DNA of 6,212 nt. Source: Candidatus Portnoybacteria bacterium CG_4_10_14_0_2_um_filter_44_20 (GTDB lineage: Bacteria; Patescibacteriota; Minisyncoccia; Portnoybacterales; GCA-002795985). The stretch covers positions 1 through 6,212 of the forward strand of contig PFOG01000204.1 of the NCBI GenBank assembly GCA_002792395.1, in the 5' to 3' direction. Positions within the stretch are counted from its first letter, which is position 1. Each line of letters begins with the position of its first letter. A program made the position numbers and the translations under genes. Below, in pieces: positions 1 through 5,886 of this stretch. Under the pieces are notes generated by a model that was not told where the DNA came from, made no database searches, and saw nothing but the letters and a program-made list of their open reading frames with translations.

Positions 1-2
1 AA

Positions 3-180
3 GAGAGAAAATTTGAACATATGATTTTCGGATTGAGCCCTGCCGGCGGGTGCGGTTTTTCTGAATTAAGAATAGAACAAAACAAAATGGTTGTCAAAAA
101 TAACCCCCCGAATCAACAGATGCCCAAACATCTTGATAAAACAAATTTTTTATCATATTATGCGGTCATAGAAGAACCTT
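3..180 (+). CDS. possible C-terminal end of a gene entering from the left edge (low confidence)
   Basis: The third plus-strand frame is open from the window edge to a TGA at 178-180, about 59 codons, with internal ATGs at 21, 87 and 120. The translation is mixed (for example FGLSPAGGCGF near the front and SYYAVIEEP at the end) and matches no family I recognise. The frame runs across the strong promoter of the next gene (133-161), which argues against a conserved coding end, although a gene tail can carry the next promoter. An open frame of this length could arise by chance. No function is proposed. Confidence 0.2.
133..161 (+). promoter_or_regulatory. sigma70-type promoter of the lipoprotein gene
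   Basis: TTGATA (133-138) and TATTAT (156-161) are separated by exactly 17 bases; each differs from consensus at one position. The predicted transcription start is near 168, about 40 bases before the ATG at 210. This supports 210, rather than the TTG at 248, as the original translation start. Confidence 0.75.
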
Positions 181-209
181 GAAAAAAATATCTCCTTGGG
201 GGATGGCAT

Positions 210-247
210 ATGGCTGACAAAAAAAGATCACGGTAGCTTTAACATAC
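210..247 (+). other. broken signal-peptide start: ATG and lipoprotein frame separated by a one-base shift in an A7 run
   Basis: ATG at 210-212 opens MADKKRSR and stops at TAG 234-236. The frame of the downstream lipoprotein is open from 218, just after a TGA at 215-217, and reads KKITVALTYLFILGTLFGC, a textbook lipoprotein signal peptide with no ATG, GTG or TTG before 248. Between the two lies A7 (219-225). One extra A would join them as MADKKKITVALTYLF, placing the lipobox cysteine at residue 23. A GGGGGA stretch (198-203) sits 6 bases before this ATG as a weak ribosome binding site. Possible causes are an assembly or sequencing homopolymer error, a real mutation, or slippage of RNA polymerase or the ribosome on the A run. 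Confidence 0.65.
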
Positions 248-1186
248 TTGTTTATCCTCGGCACATTGTTTGGTTGCGCGACATTACCGCCAAATAACAT
301 AGAGAGTCCCGTTGTGGCGCCCGTACCGAAGACGCCCACGGAGCCGATGACGTTCGAGAAATACGGAAAAAACATTATTTATCACAGTTTTTTCAAAATT
401 CCTAAAAATCTGAATTTTCAAAAAGAAGTCCCGTTACCGAAAGATTTAAAAAAATATCTCGATAATCCGTTGCGCGACCGCACGATTACGAATCCGTTGG
501 TTATAGCAAAGCCGCAACGCTTTAAAGAAAACCTTTACCGGGAAATAGCCGCATGGGAATATAGCATTTCTGATTTTCGAAAGATGAACGCGGAAGAAAT
601 GATTTTGGCCGCGGTAAAAATAACCTGCTCAAAGCTCGAATACGGATTCCTCGAAGAGAATAAATTTAAACAGGAATATGGAAGGCGAATTTATATTGAT
701 GACAATTTTCATTTCGGGATCGGCGACTGCGATAAATACGCGGATTTAACGACCACAATCTTCAATTTTATCAAAAGTTATAATCCCGGCCTGAAAAACG
801 TATACCTGCTTCATGGGGATCTTGGAGGCAATCTTTATACCGAACACATGTGGGTTGCAATCCTCATCGTTCAAGAAAATTCGTTAATTTTAAGCCACAT
901 TGATCCAACGTTTTATGACATCGGGAGGCAATCGCCCAAAAAACTTTTAGCGGATGATGACTGGTATATCACATTAAAGAATGATATATTCAAGGCCTGC
1001 TTCTACAGAGAGCTTGGGGGCGGAGACTTATCCAATCTTTCGCACGCGTATGATATTTTTGAAGAAAAGTATAATAATATCGCCGACAGGAAACCTCGGG
1101 AAGAAATTTTGGAAAATATGAATTTTATTGCATTCCGGATGGCAATAACCGGCCAGCCTCAAGTCGCACTCCAGAAAAATGCGTGA
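248..1186 (+). CDS. predicted lipoprotein with a transglutaminase-like (Cys-His-Asp) domain; 5' end frameshifted
   Basis: Counting from the TTG at 248, the protein has 312 residues. A hydrophobic segment leads to the lipobox LFG-C with Cys10 as the probable lipidated residue, so the mature protein would be membrane-anchored outside the cytoplasm. A Pro-rich linker follows (residues 14-33). The core resembles the transglutaminase-like / papain-fold superfamily: GDCDKYADL (Cys161, nucleophile), TEHMWVAI (His200) and HIDPTFYD (Asp219), in the usual order and spacing. These folds include transglutaminases, peptidases and related amidases; the substrate cannot be read from sequence. TTG 248 leaves only nine residues before the lipobox and no basic n-region, so it is an unlikely native start; the ATG at 210 is better but needs a one-base correction. 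The gene ends in TGA, followed in the same frame by a 54-residue ORF and then a terminator. Its neighbour on the right is convergent. The fold call is fairly firm; the biological role is unknown. Confidence 0.75.
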   Translation: MFILGTLFGCATLPPNNIESPVVAPVPKTPTEPMTFEKYGKNIIYHSFFKIPKNLNFQKEVPLPKDLKKYLDNPLRDRTITNPLVIAKPQRFKENLYREIAAWEYSISDFRKMNAEEMILAAVKITCSKLEYGFLEENKFKQEYGRRIYIDDNFHFGIGDCDKYADLTTTIFNFIKSYNPGLKNVYLLHGDLGGNLYTEHMWVAILIVQENSLILSHIDPTFYDIGRQSPKKLLADDDWYITLKNDIFKACFYRELGGGDLSNLSHAYDIFEEKYNNIADRKPREEILENMNFIAFRMAITGQPQVALQKNA

Positions 1187-1189
1187 GTT

Positions 1190-1354
1190 ATGCGCCAATA
1201 TAACCTAAAAAAATTCGGAAAAAATTTGGGCGGGGTCCTCTTTAATAACTTTTGGATATACAAGCTAGGCGGAAACAGAAAAATGGCCGATCGGTGCAAG
1301 GAAGAATTACGCGATAAATATCCCAAAAAATACCGCGGCGTAAAACCATTTTAA
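1190..1354 (+). CDS. small basic hypothetical protein (54 aa), or the cut-off C-terminus of the lipoprotein
   Basis: ATG 1190 to TAA 1352-1354 encodes 54 residues, beginning MRQYNLKKFGKN and ending KKYRGVKPF. The protein is strongly basic (many Lys and Arg) with an aromatic-rich centre (FNNFWIYKLGG) and no signal peptide. It starts one codon after the TGA of the lipoprotein gene and lies in the same frame, so reading through that TGA would give one protein of about 370 residues. No good Shine-Dalgarno sequence precedes the ATG, which favours translational coupling or a former fusion. It ends 17 bases before a terminator, consistent with being the last part of this unit. I do not recognise a family. 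Confidence 0.45.
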   Translation: MRQYNLKKFGKNLGGVLFNNFWIYKLGGNRKMADRCKEELRDKYPKKYRGVKPF

Positions 1355-1371
1355 AACTGAATCGAAAAAAC

Positions 1372-1397
1372 GGCTCTTTTAGAAAGAGTCTTTTTTT
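1372..1397 (+). terminator. Rho-independent terminator of the lipoprotein unit
   Basis: The stem GGCTCTTT/AAAGAGTC (8 bp with one G-U, loop TAG) is followed by seven T (1391-1397). An A6 run at 1365-1370 gives the opposite strand a T-run too, so it may work in both directions between the convergent genes. Confidence 0.8.
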
Positions 1398-1427
1398 GTC
1401 TATGATGCCGAATTGGAATCAACAAAT

Positions 1428-1451
1428 AAAAAAGGGGCAATTTCTTGCCCC
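1428..1451 (-). terminator. Rho-independent terminator of the metallophosphoesterase gene
   Basis: Read on the minus strand, GGGGCAA/TTGCCCC pairs perfectly over 7 bp with loop GAAA and is followed by six T (1433-1428). It begins 14 bases after the TAA stop of the gene at 1466-3739. Confidence 0.9.
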
Positions 1452-1465
1452 CTTTGTTTTCGTTT

Positions 1466-3739
1466 TTACAATTTAATAATTCTTTCCTTCGCCTTTGGCT
1501 CAAAGGGAATATACTTGGAAACCAACCGGGTAATATTATTAAGTCCGTCGCAAAAGACTTCAAATATCCACATCCCAAGATACGGAATCAAGTCTTTTTC
1601 CGACAGATATCCAGTCTGGTCTTCTAGGCACGGAACCAGAAATGCCACCATCCCTTTATAAATCATGGTCGCCGCCACATGCAGATGGCCGCAAAGCATG
1701 ATCTTCGCGTCGGATGGAGCGGCTATCTCAACCAAGTGTTCAATTCTTTTCTGCAGTTTGTAGGTCACCCCATAGGGAATGCCACTCTTAGGATGGACCA
1801 GCTCAATTTTAATGCCGTTCTTTTCAACGATACCCTTGTGGTCCCCCAAATATTGCAAATTATACAGCCCATGAAGCGGCGCCATTTTCACGAATGTGTC
1901 GACAATGTCATGGCCGCACTTCTTGAGGAATGCCAATTCATGGGAGGTCGCACGCACAAATATCGTGGGAATTTTCGACTTTGGCCAAACCTCCAAGCCG
2001 TGATTTCTTTGATTGTCAGCTCCATGAAATATAAGCTCACGTACTTGTCCAGGATAAGCGTCTTCTCCCTCAAAAACGTCGCCGGAGTGCGATATGAAAT
2101 CTACTTTTTCTGCTTCGGAAATTTCATACGTTTTGGCCAGCAAATCAGGCCTTTCATTTTCGTGCCCAAGATGGGTATCAGCGATAGCCGCAACTTTCAC
2201 CGATTTTACATAGAATTTCTTGATATCCAGAGGTTGCGCCGCTTTTTTGAAATTGCGCATCAGGCGAAAAGCATTTCCGGCGACTTCGAATTCTATCTGA
2301 TAACCATACTGCCTAAGCCGCTCGATTAATTCATCAACATAGCTATCAAACTTCTTCAAAAAACGAGAAATCTCGCCTCGCCGACGCGGCTTATTTTTTA
2401 AAAACTCTAACACGGATTTTTCTTCTTCACCCAGCCGCGGCACAAATTCGAGATCCCGCAAAAAATCATCGTTTTTATGATAAGCAGTTAGGTCCCGCAC
2501 ATCAAAGACTATCTGAGCAAGATTTCCATCCCGGTCAAATTCAAGGGTGGCTATCACGCAACCCAGAACTGGCGAAGCATCTCTCTTTTTTCTGGCCTTT
2601 TCCGAACCGGTTGCTCGGCACAAACTCGGAAGAGCAACGCTATCGAAGTCATTAAATTTTCCGCTGGCAATAGGCAGACGGCGCGGCAGATAAATGTAAG
2701 AATTGATGCCGCCCAGCAAAACGAGCTGGAATGGCGCCGAATGCTCATAGGCATAATTTACCGCTTCCTGAAAACTTTCCTCAACACCCTGCAAAGGATG
2801 CGATTTAGTATAGGCAGTCGCGTTGCCGCCATGAATAAGGACAACCTTATAACCTTTGTTGCCGATATCGAAAGTGGTCTTCAGATCACCGCAATAAGCG
2901 AGGTCCGAACGAAGACTGGCAATAACTTCTCCAACATTCTTGCCGTCGTCTTTGTCCTTAAAGGTTAACTCACGCGGACCGTTAATGAAATACGTCTTGA
3001 ATGGAGCCTTGGGAATCATCGAAACGGCGTAGCCAATCTGCTCCTCTGCCGTCGTCAAAAAATAGTCTTTTTCCTTTTTTGGAGGTGGCTTGCCAGCGAC
3101 TAAATTACCGGCAATCATCGCGAAGAACACTTCCTCTTCTTTCCCAATCTCATAAGCGGTAGCTAGCAGGTCGCTCTGCTGGCTTTTGAGGCCAAGACAC
3201 AGGTCAGACAGAACCAAAAATTTAATAGAGCGTTTGGTGATCGGCGGAAGAATGATCAACTCGCCCTCGGCCGGCTCCCTTCTTAAAACTACTCGGCTTT
3301 GCTCAACGCCCTGCTCAACAACAACGTCATATCCCCTGAGCCGCAATCCGTCGATAACGGGGAAAATATCTTCTTTGGGAATCTTTAAGTGCTCGGCAAG
3401 ACCGGAAACAGTTTGCGGAGATTTTTTTAACAAAAGCAAAATGTTTTTTTCTGGCTCGGTTAAATCCCCTACCGTAATTTTCCCATTCACTTCCGTGAAT
3501 TGTCTTTCGGTGGGCATTAAAACATTTCTTAGGTGTTGTGGCGAAATTTTGGCGTTGCTCGAAGCAAGCTGTTCTTTAAACTCTTCGTTGAGAATTTGCG
3601 CAAATTGCGAAGCGGTAAAAGACGGGCTGTCGTTTACTAGAAACCGCAATCTTTCCAGAATTTCCGGATAATTTTTAACAATTTCGCGCCATTGACTGCG
3701 CTTTTTTGGCGCTTTCACCACTTTCGTTTCCGTGCTCAT
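1466..3739 (-). CDS. tandem winged-helix / metallophosphoesterase protein with a degenerate first phosphoesterase domain
   Basis: The chosen ATG (3739-3737) lies 6 bases after AAGGAGG (3752-3746); a TTG six bases upstream abuts that site and is too close. This gives 757 residues. Order: basic N-terminus and helical segment (1-90), winged-helix-like segment (about 94-150), phosphoesterase-like domain 1 (about 171-420), second winged-helix-like segment (about 437-497), phosphoesterase domain 2 (about 512-745). Domain 2 shows the calcineurin-like metal motifs DTH (Asp521, His523), GD (Asp554), TSHE in place of GNHE (His600, Glu601), His649 and GHLH (684-687). Domain 1 has DLC for DxH, GN for GD, GPRE for GNHE and GGIN for GHxH, so it probably binds no metal pair. 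The halves align at an offset of about 342 residues, for example DLLATAYEIGKEEEV with DLLAKTYEISEAEKV. There is no signal peptide, so it is cytoplasmic. Known relatives of this fold cleave phosphodiesters or phosphomonoesters, including DNA (Mre11/SbcD). With winged helices, a nucleic-acid substrate is an inference. It is a single-gene unit with its own terminator. Confidence 0.85.
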   Translation of the reverse strand: MSTETKVVKAPKKRSQWREIVKNYPEILERLRFLVNDSPSFTASQFAQILNEEFKEQLASSNAKISPQHLRNVLMPTERQFTEVNGKITVGDLTEPEKNILLLLKKSPQTVSGLAEHLKIPKEDIFPVIDGLRLRGYDVVVEQGVEQSRVVLRREPAEGELIILPPITKRSIKFLVLSDLCLGLKSQQSDLLATAYEIGKEEEVFFAMIAGNLVAGKPPPKKEKDYFLTTAEEQIGYAVSMIPKAPFKTYFINGPRELTFKDKDDGKNVGEVIASLRSDLAYCGDLKTTFDIGNKGYKVVLIHGGNATAYTKSHPLQGVEESFQEAVNYAYEHSAPFQLVLLGGINSYIYLPRRLPIASGKFNDFDSVALPSLCRATGSEKARKKRDASPVLGCVIATLEFDRDGNLAQIVFDVRDLTAYHKNDDFLRDLEFVPRLGEEEKSVLEFLKNKPRRRGEISRFLKKFDSYVDELIERLRQYGYQIEFEVAGNAFRLMRNFKKAAQPLDIKKFYVKSVKVAAIADTHLGHENERPDLLAKTYEISEAEKVDFISHSGDVFEGEDAYPGQVRELIFHGADNQRNHGLEVWPKSKIPTIFVRATSHELAFLKKCGHDIVDTFVKMAPLHGLYNLQYLGDHKGIVEKNGIKIELVHPKSGIPYGVTYKLQKRIEHLVEIAAPSDAKIMLCGHLHVAATMIYKGMVAFLVPCLEDQTGYLSEKDLIPYLGMWIFEVFCDGLNNITRLVSKYIPFEPKAKERIIKL

Positions 3740-3745
3740 TTTCAA

Positions 3746-3752
3746 CCTCCTT
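3746..3752 (-). promoter_or_regulatory. ribosome binding site deciding the start of the phosphoesterase gene
   Basis: AAGGAGG on the minus strand lies 6 bases from ATG 3739 but directly touches the alternative TTG at 3745. It therefore selects the ATG and shortens the protein by two residues relative to the longest open frame. Confidence 0.85.
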
Positions 3753-3819
3753 GGTATAACTTTTTGTCAGGATTGATTTATTAGTTTGTCAAGGTTCAAT
3801 ATTTTTATTTTTCAATTTC

Positions 3820-3848
3820 ATACTACACTACGAAGCGACATTTTTCAA
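3820..3848 (-). promoter_or_regulatory. candidate sigma70 promoter of the phosphoesterase gene
   Basis: On the minus strand TTGAAA (3848-3843) is followed after 17 bases by TAGTAT (3825-3820). The -35 matches consensus at 5 of 6 positions and the -10 at 4 of 6. A start near 3813 would give a leader of about 70 nt. A TTGACA further downstream (3792-3787) has no convincing -10 at normal spacing; it and CTGACA (3770-3765) form an imperfect direct repeat in the leader. Confidence 0.45.
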
Positions 3849-3858
3849 CACTCTAAAC

Positions 3859-3893
3859 AAAAAATCCCCGTTCTGCAATACCGCAGAACGGGG
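3859..3893 (-). terminator. strong Rho-independent terminator of the GH57 gene
   Basis: CCCCGTTCTGC/GCAGAACGGGG is a perfect 11-bp stem with a 6-base loop, followed on the minus strand by A and six T (3864-3859). It lies 8 bases past the TGA of the GH57 gene, which confirms that TGA is used as a stop here and separates this gene from the phosphoesterase gene. Confidence 0.95.
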
Positions 3894-3901
3894 AAAGGGT
3901 T

Positions 3902-5038
3902 TCAGCCGCCGCTTAAATCGACCAGATCCCGATGAAGACGCCGGGCAGTCTGTTCTTTTGCGAGATTACCGACGCTTCGCTGGCATATTTCGATTAATGC
4001 GTGCGAGATGTCTTTCATGGCCAGTTCTACGCGCCGCCGTCCGCCAGCTACCCACCAAAACTGACAGGAGGTCTGACATTTCAAAATTTCCAAGTCGTGC
4101 CGGAGTTTTTTATCCAGACACGAAACGGCCAAATTGGAGATTTCCCACATTACCCCATGAAGCCGATTCCGCGGCGAAGACCAAAGAGGAAAATAGTCTC
4201 CCGTGAAAAAATCATCGGGGGTAGTAGCCCAAGAACCGGGCGGCACATAGCCACTAACCTTGGGAGATGCGCGAAAAATATCTCCAAGAGGCTCGATCTT
4301 TACACCCTCCCGCTCGTTGTTGCCAAACGCTTCAAGCAAGGGTTTGAGAAAATCGGAAAGAAGTTTTTTGTGATGATGGCCGAATGTCTCAGTATCCATG
4401 GCCAGAATCACATAACTTTCTTTCCCGCTGGTCCAACGATGGATTTCGGCCGGAAACCAATTTTCAAAATCCCGCCAGCCGATTTTTCCCCAGGCAATCA
4501 GATTGCTCCAGAGTCCGCTTCGCAAGAAAACTCCCAATCCACCGAGAGCGACAATCCGATCAAAGGGTACGCTACGAAATTGCGCGACAAACGGAGTATC
4601 GTCGGTTAAAGTCCAGGCGACGTCAAATTTCTTAAGCGTTGGGATAAGGGCCGGGTCATACGCCAGCTCCGGCAGATAAAAACCTTTGCTGTTGGGCTTA
4701 ATCCCCCGCTCTTCTTTCATTTCAGAGTCACATTTTATCTGCCGCTCGGCCATCTCCGAAGAAATCAATGGCAGGATGGGATGGTAGGCCGCGGTAGAAA
4801 CAAACTCGATTTTGTCGTCAGTAAGCGCCTTTTTCATCAACGACATTACATCGTCAATGCCGCGCTTTTCAAGTTGTTCAATCAGCGCCCATTGAGCATT
4901 GATTGTCAAATATTTTTGCGCCTGAGAATTTATGAGCCGGAAGAGCGGCCGATAACACTCATCGCTAACACGCTCCATCACCTCTCTACTCTGCCACCAA
5001 GGCTGATAGCAATGCAGCAAAATTCCAAGATGTATCAT
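3902..5038 (-). CDS. glycoside hydrolase family 57-like protein (catalytic domain only)
   Basis: A 378-residue protein with the GH57 (alpha-amylase / alpha-mannosidase COG1449-type) motif series: LLHCYQP near the N-terminus (His9, Gln12, Pro13), IEFVSTAAYHPILPLI (78-92, the usual second region), GFYLPELAYDP with Glu124 where the family nucleophile sits, LAMDTETFGHHH (Asp215 and Glu217, the expected acid/base region) and a late Trp region (GVMWEIS, Trp298) followed by SCQFWW (324-329). GH57 enzymes act on alpha-glucans by a retaining mechanism as amylases, branching enzymes or galactosidases; which activity applies here cannot be told. There is no signal peptide, so a cytoplasmic role in glycogen or other storage glucan turnover is likely. 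Many GH57 enzymes exceed 500 residues, so this is a compact form without long C-terminal extensions. The ATG start follows GGGAGAGG (5050-5043). It is transcribed alone, between a consensus promoter and a strong terminator. Confidence 0.85.
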   Translation of the reverse strand: MIHLGILLHCYQPWWQSREVMERVSDECYRPLFRLINSQAQKYLTINAQWALIEQLEKRGIDDVMSLMKKALTDDKIEFVSTAAYHPILPLISSEMAERQIKCDSEMKEERGIKPNSKGFYLPELAYDPALIPTLKKFDVAWTLTDDTPFVAQFRSVPFDRIVALGGLGVFLRSGLWSNLIAWGKIGWRDFENWFPAEIHRWTSGKESYVILAMDTETFGHHHKKLLSDFLKPLLEAFGNNEREGVKIEPLGDIFRASPKVSGYVPPGSWATTPDDFFTGDYFPLWSSPRNRLHGVMWEISNLAVSCLDKKLRHDLEILKCQTSCQFWWVAGGRRRVELAMKDISHALIEICQRSVGNLAKEQTARRLHRDLVDLSGG

Positions 5039-5077
5039 CGCCCCTCTCCCTTGGTTTTAAAAGAAGCGTTTGTCTAT

Positions 5078-5113
5078 AGAAGATACGACGACCCTACGGC
5101 CGTAACATCTTCT
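5078..5113 (-). promoter_or_regulatory. stem-loop in the leader of the GH57 mRNA
   Basis: AGAAGAT (5078-5084) and ATCTTCT (5107-5113) form a 7-bp inverted repeat around a 22-base loop containing the 10-bp palindrome TACGGCCGTA (5095-5104). It begins close to the predicted transcription start (about 5120) and ends about 40 bases before the ATG. A role in mRNA stability or control is possible; it matches no riboswitch I recognise. Confidence 0.35.
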
Positions 5114-5126
5114 TATTTCATACTTC

Positions 5127-5155
5127 ATAATAAACTATTTTTGACTATTTGTCAA
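5127..5155 (-). promoter_or_regulatory. consensus sigma70 promoter of the GH57 gene
   Basis: On the minus strand, a perfect TTGACA (5155-5150) is followed by 17 bases and TATTAT (5132-5127). The predicted start is near 5120, giving an mRNA leader of about 80 nt. The -35 box lies only a few bases beyond the T-run of the upstream gene's terminator, so the two units are packed but separate. Confidence 0.85.
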
Positions 5156-5158
5156 ACT

Positions 5159-5185
5159 AAAAAGGGTCCGCCTAAACGGATCCTT
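5159..5185 (-). terminator. terminator of the CDF transporter gene (possibly bidirectional)
   Basis: AAGGATCCG/CGGACCCTT pairs over 9 bp with one G-U and a 6-base loop, ending in a short T-run (5163-5159) on the minus strand. It starts 16 bases past the TAA. On the plus strand the same hairpin is followed by ATCTTTTT. Confidence 0.8.
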
Positions 5186-5201
5186 ATCTTTTTGTGATTT
5201 G

Positions 5202-5855
5202 TTACTTAGCCTGAAATAACAGCCTGCTTGAGCCGACAAGAAGGCAGACGCTGTATCGTAATATGGCCAAGCCGATTATAAATCCCAAAATCGGGTCAAT
5301 CATTATCCAGCCGGTATACCAAATTATGAAACCGCCTCCGATTACTGCGCAAGAAGAAAGCGTGTCGGATAAAATATGCAGAACTGCCGCGCGCATATTG
5401 ATGTTTTCCCGATTACTCCCGCGCATAATAAAAAGCTGTATCAGATTAACGACTAATCCCACAGCCGCCACGATCATCATCAACAGACACTCGATTTCGC
5501 ACGGATAAATGAGACGACTGTAGGCGCTATAAAAAATATACCCAGCCATCAACAACAAAATAAAGCCATTGATGAAAACCGCGCAAGGCTCCGCTCGTGG
5601 ATTCCGGTAGGAAATGCTTGCCGCGAACAAAGCGCACCCCAGAGCAAAACCATCAACGAACATATGGGCTCCGTCGGAAACCAAGGCAACGCTGCCGCAT
5701 ATAATTCCGCCGATTAATTCGGCAAACATCATTCCAAGAACAAGCAGAAAGGCTGTTTTAAGTCTTTTTTTGTCGGCGTTTCGATAATCGTGCTCATGAC
5801 AATGACTGCAGTTATCATGATGGCAATGGTCGTGATTTTGATGCTCAGCACCCAC
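5202..5855 (-). CDS. CDF-family divalent metal cation transporter lacking the C-terminal domain
   Basis: A 217-residue inner-membrane protein of the cation diffusion facilitator family, which exports Zn(II) and similar ions by proton exchange. The start is GTG at 5855 with AGGAGGTGG (5869-5861) just upstream. Residues 5-22 are a soluble stretch with eight His and three Cys, a likely metal-binding tail. Six hydrophobic segments follow (about 33-54, 55-81, 92-115, 123-146, 156-182, 185-208). The membrane site is intact: SDGAHMFVD in segment 2 (His64, Asp68) and LHILSDT in segment 5 (His160, Asp164), the double HxxxD pattern typical of zinc-type members. The family DP motif is present at the start of segment 6 (Asp187). 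The chain stops about ten residues after segment 6, so the usual cytoplasmic dimerisation domain of roughly 80-100 residues is absent; a clean TAA and terminator argue against a sequencing truncation. It is transcribed alone, divergently from the tRNA. Confidence 0.9.
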   Translation of the reverse strand: MGAEHQNHDHCHHDNCSHCHEHDYRNADKKRLKTAFLLVLGMMFAELIGGIICGSVALVSDGAHMFVDGFALGCALFAASISYRNPRAEPCAVFINGFILLLMAGYIFYSAYSRLIYPCEIECLLMMIVAAVGLVVNLIQLFIMRGSNRENINMRAAVLHILSDTLSSCAVIGGGFIIWYTGWIMIDPILGFIIGLAILRYSVCLLVGSSRLLFQAK

Positions 5856-5860
5856 CTATT

Positions 5861-5869
5861 CCACCTCCT
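5861..5869 (-). promoter_or_regulatory. ribosome binding site for the GTG start of the CDF gene
   Basis: AGGAGGTGG on the minus strand, with 8 bases between AGGAGG and the GTG at 5855-5853, supports this non-ATG start. No in-frame ATG competes nearby upstream. Confidence 0.8.
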
Positions 5870-5886
5870 AATATACGGGGTTTTTT

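Noticed and set aside
38..62. GC-rich stretch followed by TTTTT, considered as a terminator for a gene to the left.
   Set aside because: No stem with a workable loop and adequate length forms directly before the T-run; pairing is short and imperfect.
203..1354. Possible TGA recoding (as in codes 4 or 25): from ATG 203 one frame runs to TAA 1354 with only two TGA codons (215-217, 1184-1186).
   Set aside because: Three other long genes contain no in-frame TGA, and the GH57 gene ends in TGA eight bases before a strong terminator. The ATG at 210 with a one-base shift gives a better signal-peptide start.
1679..2329. 216-codon plus-strand open frame inside the phosphoesterase gene.
   Set aside because: It is a shadow of the minus-strand gene, whose motifs and internal duplication prove the coding strand.
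4001..4609. 202-codon plus-strand open frame inside the GH57 gene.
   Set aside because: It is antisense to a gene with conserved GH57 motifs; its translation is rich in unlikely Arg/Ser/Pro runs and has no ribosome binding site.
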